Source of the DNA: Dyadobacter sp. CY345
GTDB taxonomy: Bacteria > Bacteroidota > Bacteroidia > Cytophagales > Spirosomataceae
Length of the DNA: 64,000 nt
Reading direction: 5' to 3'
Assembly: GCF_021502725.1 (NCBI RefSeq)
Contig: NZ_JAKFFS010000007.1
Location: forward strand, 186,001-250,000
The notes beneath the pieces were generated by a model. It saw nothing but the letters and a program-made list of their open reading frames with translations, searched no databases and was not told the DNA's origin. This document shows, one piece after another, positions 62,566 through 64,000 of the stretch. The position numbers and the translations under genes were made by a program. The first letter of the stretch is position 1, and each line of letters opens with the position of its first letter.

Positions 62566-63849
62566 ATGGAAGAGGGAAAACCCATAACCAAAAATGTCGA
62601 TTGGATGGTCGTATTGATCTATATCGCTTGTCTTGGGATAGGGTGGGTCAATATTTATGCGGCGGTTTATAATCCGGAAACGCATAGCAGTATTTTTGAT
62701 TTATCGAACAATGCCGGAAAACAGCTGATGTGGATCGGTACTACATTTATCCTGATCATCTGTATCCTGGTTATCGACTATAAATTCTACGAGACGTTCT
62801 CTTTTATTATTTATGCGATAGTAATATTTCTGCTCGTCGTCGTACTTTTTGCCGGGTCCAATATTAATGGTTCGCGCTCTTGGATTAAATTTGGGGCTAT
62901 TTCCCTGCAACCTGCACAGTTTGCTAACCTGGCTGTAAGTTTGGCAATTTCGAAGTATTTGAGTGATCCTGCTATCAGTTTATCGCGAAAATTAAAGGAT
63001 TATTATCCAATTCTTGGTATTATAATTCTGCCCTCGATATTGATTCTATTATCAAATGAGACAGGTTCGATGCTTGTTTTCGCATCTTTTGCGATCATAC
63101 TTTACCGTGAAGGAATGCCTGGATTTATCCCGGCCATTGGAATCATTTCGGCGGCCTTGCTGATCATTTCTCTTCTTTATGACTCCTGGTATATCGCCGG
63201 AGCGATCATCGTTATCGCAGGAATTGTGATTTGGTTAATGCCAGTTATGACGCGTCGTCGGGGAGGTCTTGTCGCAACTATTCTGATTGCATTTGTGATG
63301 ATTTCTATCGTTTTCGGCGTAGATTTTTTCATGAACAATGTTTTACAAAAACATCAGCGCGGTCGTATCATGGTACTTCTAGATCCTGATTCAGATCCAC
63401 GCGGTATTGGCTGGAATGTTATCCAGTCAAAAATTGCGATCGGTTCAGGCGGGTTTACCGGCAAAGGATTTTTGCAAGGGACACAAACAAAATTTGATTT
63501 CGTTCCTGAGCAAAGTACTGACTTTATTTTCTGTACCGTCGGGGAGGAGCACGGATTTATTGGAACTGCCGTTGTTGTTACATTATTTATCCTACTGATT
63601 TCCCGGCTTGTGATTTTAGCTGAGCGACAGCGAAGTCGTTTTGCCAGAGTATATGGCTATTGTGTAGCGGGAATTTTCTTCTTTCATTTCCTGGTCAATA
63701 TCGGGATGACAATCGGATTGATGCCGGTTATTGGAATTCCTCTGCCGTTTTTCAGCTATGGAGGTTCGTCTTTATGGTCGTTTTCTGTATTACTTTTTAT
63801 CTTTTTAAAGATAGATGCGCAACGGCCATTTACATTGTCCAGAGGATGA
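62566..63849 (+). CDS. rodA: RodA, SEDS peptidoglycan glycosyltransferase
   Basis: 427 residues with ten or more membrane helices and SEDS motifs: 'WIGTTFILIICILVIDYKFYETF', 'GSNINGSRSWIKFGAISLQPAQFANLAVSLAISKYL', the long loop 'IGSGGFTGKGFLQGTQTKFDFVPEQSTDFIFCTVGEEHGFIG' (Gly-rich, catalytic loop) and 'GIPLPFFSYGGSSLWSF'. Polymerises lipid II glycan strands with PBP2. Probably co-transcribed with mrdA. Confidence 0.96.
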   Translation: MEEGKPITKNVDWMVVLIYIACLGIGWVNIYAAVYNPETHSSIFDLSNNAGKQLMWIGTTFILIICILVIDYKFYETFSFIIYAIVIFLLVVVLFAGSNINGSRSWIKFGAISLQPAQFANLAVSLAISKYLSDPAISLSRKLKDYYPILGIIILPSILILLSNETGSMLVFASFAIILYREGMPGFIPAIGIISAALLIISLLYDSWYIAGAIIVIAGIVIWLMPVMTRRRGGLVATILIAFVMISIVFGVDFFMNNVLQKHQRGRIMVLLDPDSDPRGIGWNVIQSKIAIGSGGFTGKGFLQGTQTKFDFVPEQSTDFIFCTVGEEHGFIGTAVVVTLFILLISRLVILAERQRSRFARVYGYCVAGIFFFHFLVNIGMTIGLMPVIGIPLPFFSYGGSSLWSFSVLLFIFLKIDAQRPFTLSRG

Positions 63850-63873
63850 TTTTGATCGAAATTAGGTAGGCTT

Positions 63874-64000
63874 TTAAATCAGTTTTTCAAATAATTCGCA
63901 AGTAGTAATGATACGATTAAAGCCTAGCGCAGTCAATTGATAGATTAATTTCTTATCTCCTGTCCATAGCCAGCAGTCAGTCTGCAAGGTTAGCGCTACA
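63874..64000 (-). CDS. C-terminal end of a PIN-domain protein (cut by window edge)
   Basis: The open minus-strand frame enters from the right edge and stops at 63874-63876. Its 41 visible residues, 'ALTLQTDCWLWTGDKKLIYQL' then 'GFNRIITTCELFEKLI', match the end of PIN-type toxin components, where 'WTGDKKL' carries an acidic active-site residue. The start and any antitoxin lie outside the window. It is convergent with rodA. Confidence 0.75.
   Translation of the reverse strand, partial: VALTLQTDCWLWTGDKKLIYQLTALGFNRIITTCELFEKLI

Noticed and set aside
63867..63926. Inverted repeat TAGGCTTT / AAAGCCTA near rodA end
   Set aside because: Lies within the PIN coding fragment with a 44-bp loop; likely chance.
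1..64000. tRNA genes, CRISPR arrays, insertion sequences or prophage
   Set aside because: None found when scanning the gaps and the proteins; no transposase or integrase is present.

Overview
The window (about 64 kb, moderate-to-low G+C, densely coding, genes often separated by A/T-rich gaps) comes from a Bacteroidota chromosome. Signs of this are a type IX secretion C-terminal sorting domain, a TonB-dependent receptor, arginine deiminase/CtlX-type hydrolases, promoter-like TAnnTTTG boxes, weak use of Shine-Dalgarno sequences, and a flexirubin/dialkylresorcinol-type gene cluster. The combination suggests Cytophagales, possibly a Dyadobacter-like member of the Spirosomaceae; that placement is inference. 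I see no rRNA, tRNA, insertion sequence, prophage or CRISPR array.

Layout. 1-10.2 kb: a cut-off lipoprotein, OsmC, DinB, a large secreted T9SS cargo protein, HemW, a TonB-dependent receptor, a coiled-coil lipoprotein and an arginine deiminase/CtlX pair. 10.3-15.8 kb: a SUF iron-sulfur operon (sufC, sufD, sufS, sufE, a DUF59/PaaD-like gene, a bacilliredoxin) that lacks an adjacent sufB and carries a RelE/ParE-type toxin-antitoxin pair between sufS and sufE. 15.9-19.5 kb: a VWA protein and a PIG-L-type secreted hydrolase. 19.5-33.6 kb: the main accessory feature, a biosynthetic cluster with a divergent 4'-phosphopantetheinyl transferase and then thirteen plus-strand genes: a C45-type autoproteolytic hydrolase, an adenylate-forming ligase, a secreted unknown, a YdcF-like lipoprotein, an O-methyltransferase, a secreted unknown, DarA-like and DarB-like enzymes, a small unknown, a BtrH-like acyltransferase, an ABC exporter, an ACP and a FabF-type ketosynthase.

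33.7-38 kb: a PIN toxin-antitoxin pair and the two methylmalonyl-CoA mutase subunits. 38-53 kb is mainly core genome: dnaA with a coupled FemAB/GNAT-like gene, a DUF3108 protein, a putative aminopeptidase, a fatty-acid desaturase, a polytopic membrane protein, recA, a MoxR/Mg-chelatase-like ATPase, RNase Y, ZapA with a coiled-coil partner, and pheT. 53-64 kb: DUF1684, a single-domain response regulator, a PhnP-like hydrolase, a second PIN toxin-antitoxin pair, a CPBP protease, a Cds1-like PLP enzyme, an AbiEii-type pair, an RqcH-like NFACT protein, PBP2 (mrdA) and rodA. The right edge cuts the C-terminus of another PIN protein.

How the genes work together. The ACP, its own phosphopantetheinyl transferase, the ketosynthase, DarB and DarA form the logical core of a pathway joining two acyl chains into an alkylated resorcinol. 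The methyltransferase, ligase, BtrH-like and C45 proteins look like tailoring or acyl-transfer steps, and the ABC pair looks like export. Genes for building a full aryl-polyene chain (ketoreductase, dehydratase, chain-length factor, ammonia-lyase) are not in the window, so either they lie elsewhere or the product differs from classical flexirubin. Five toxin-antitoxin or PIN loci sit between otherwise conserved genes.
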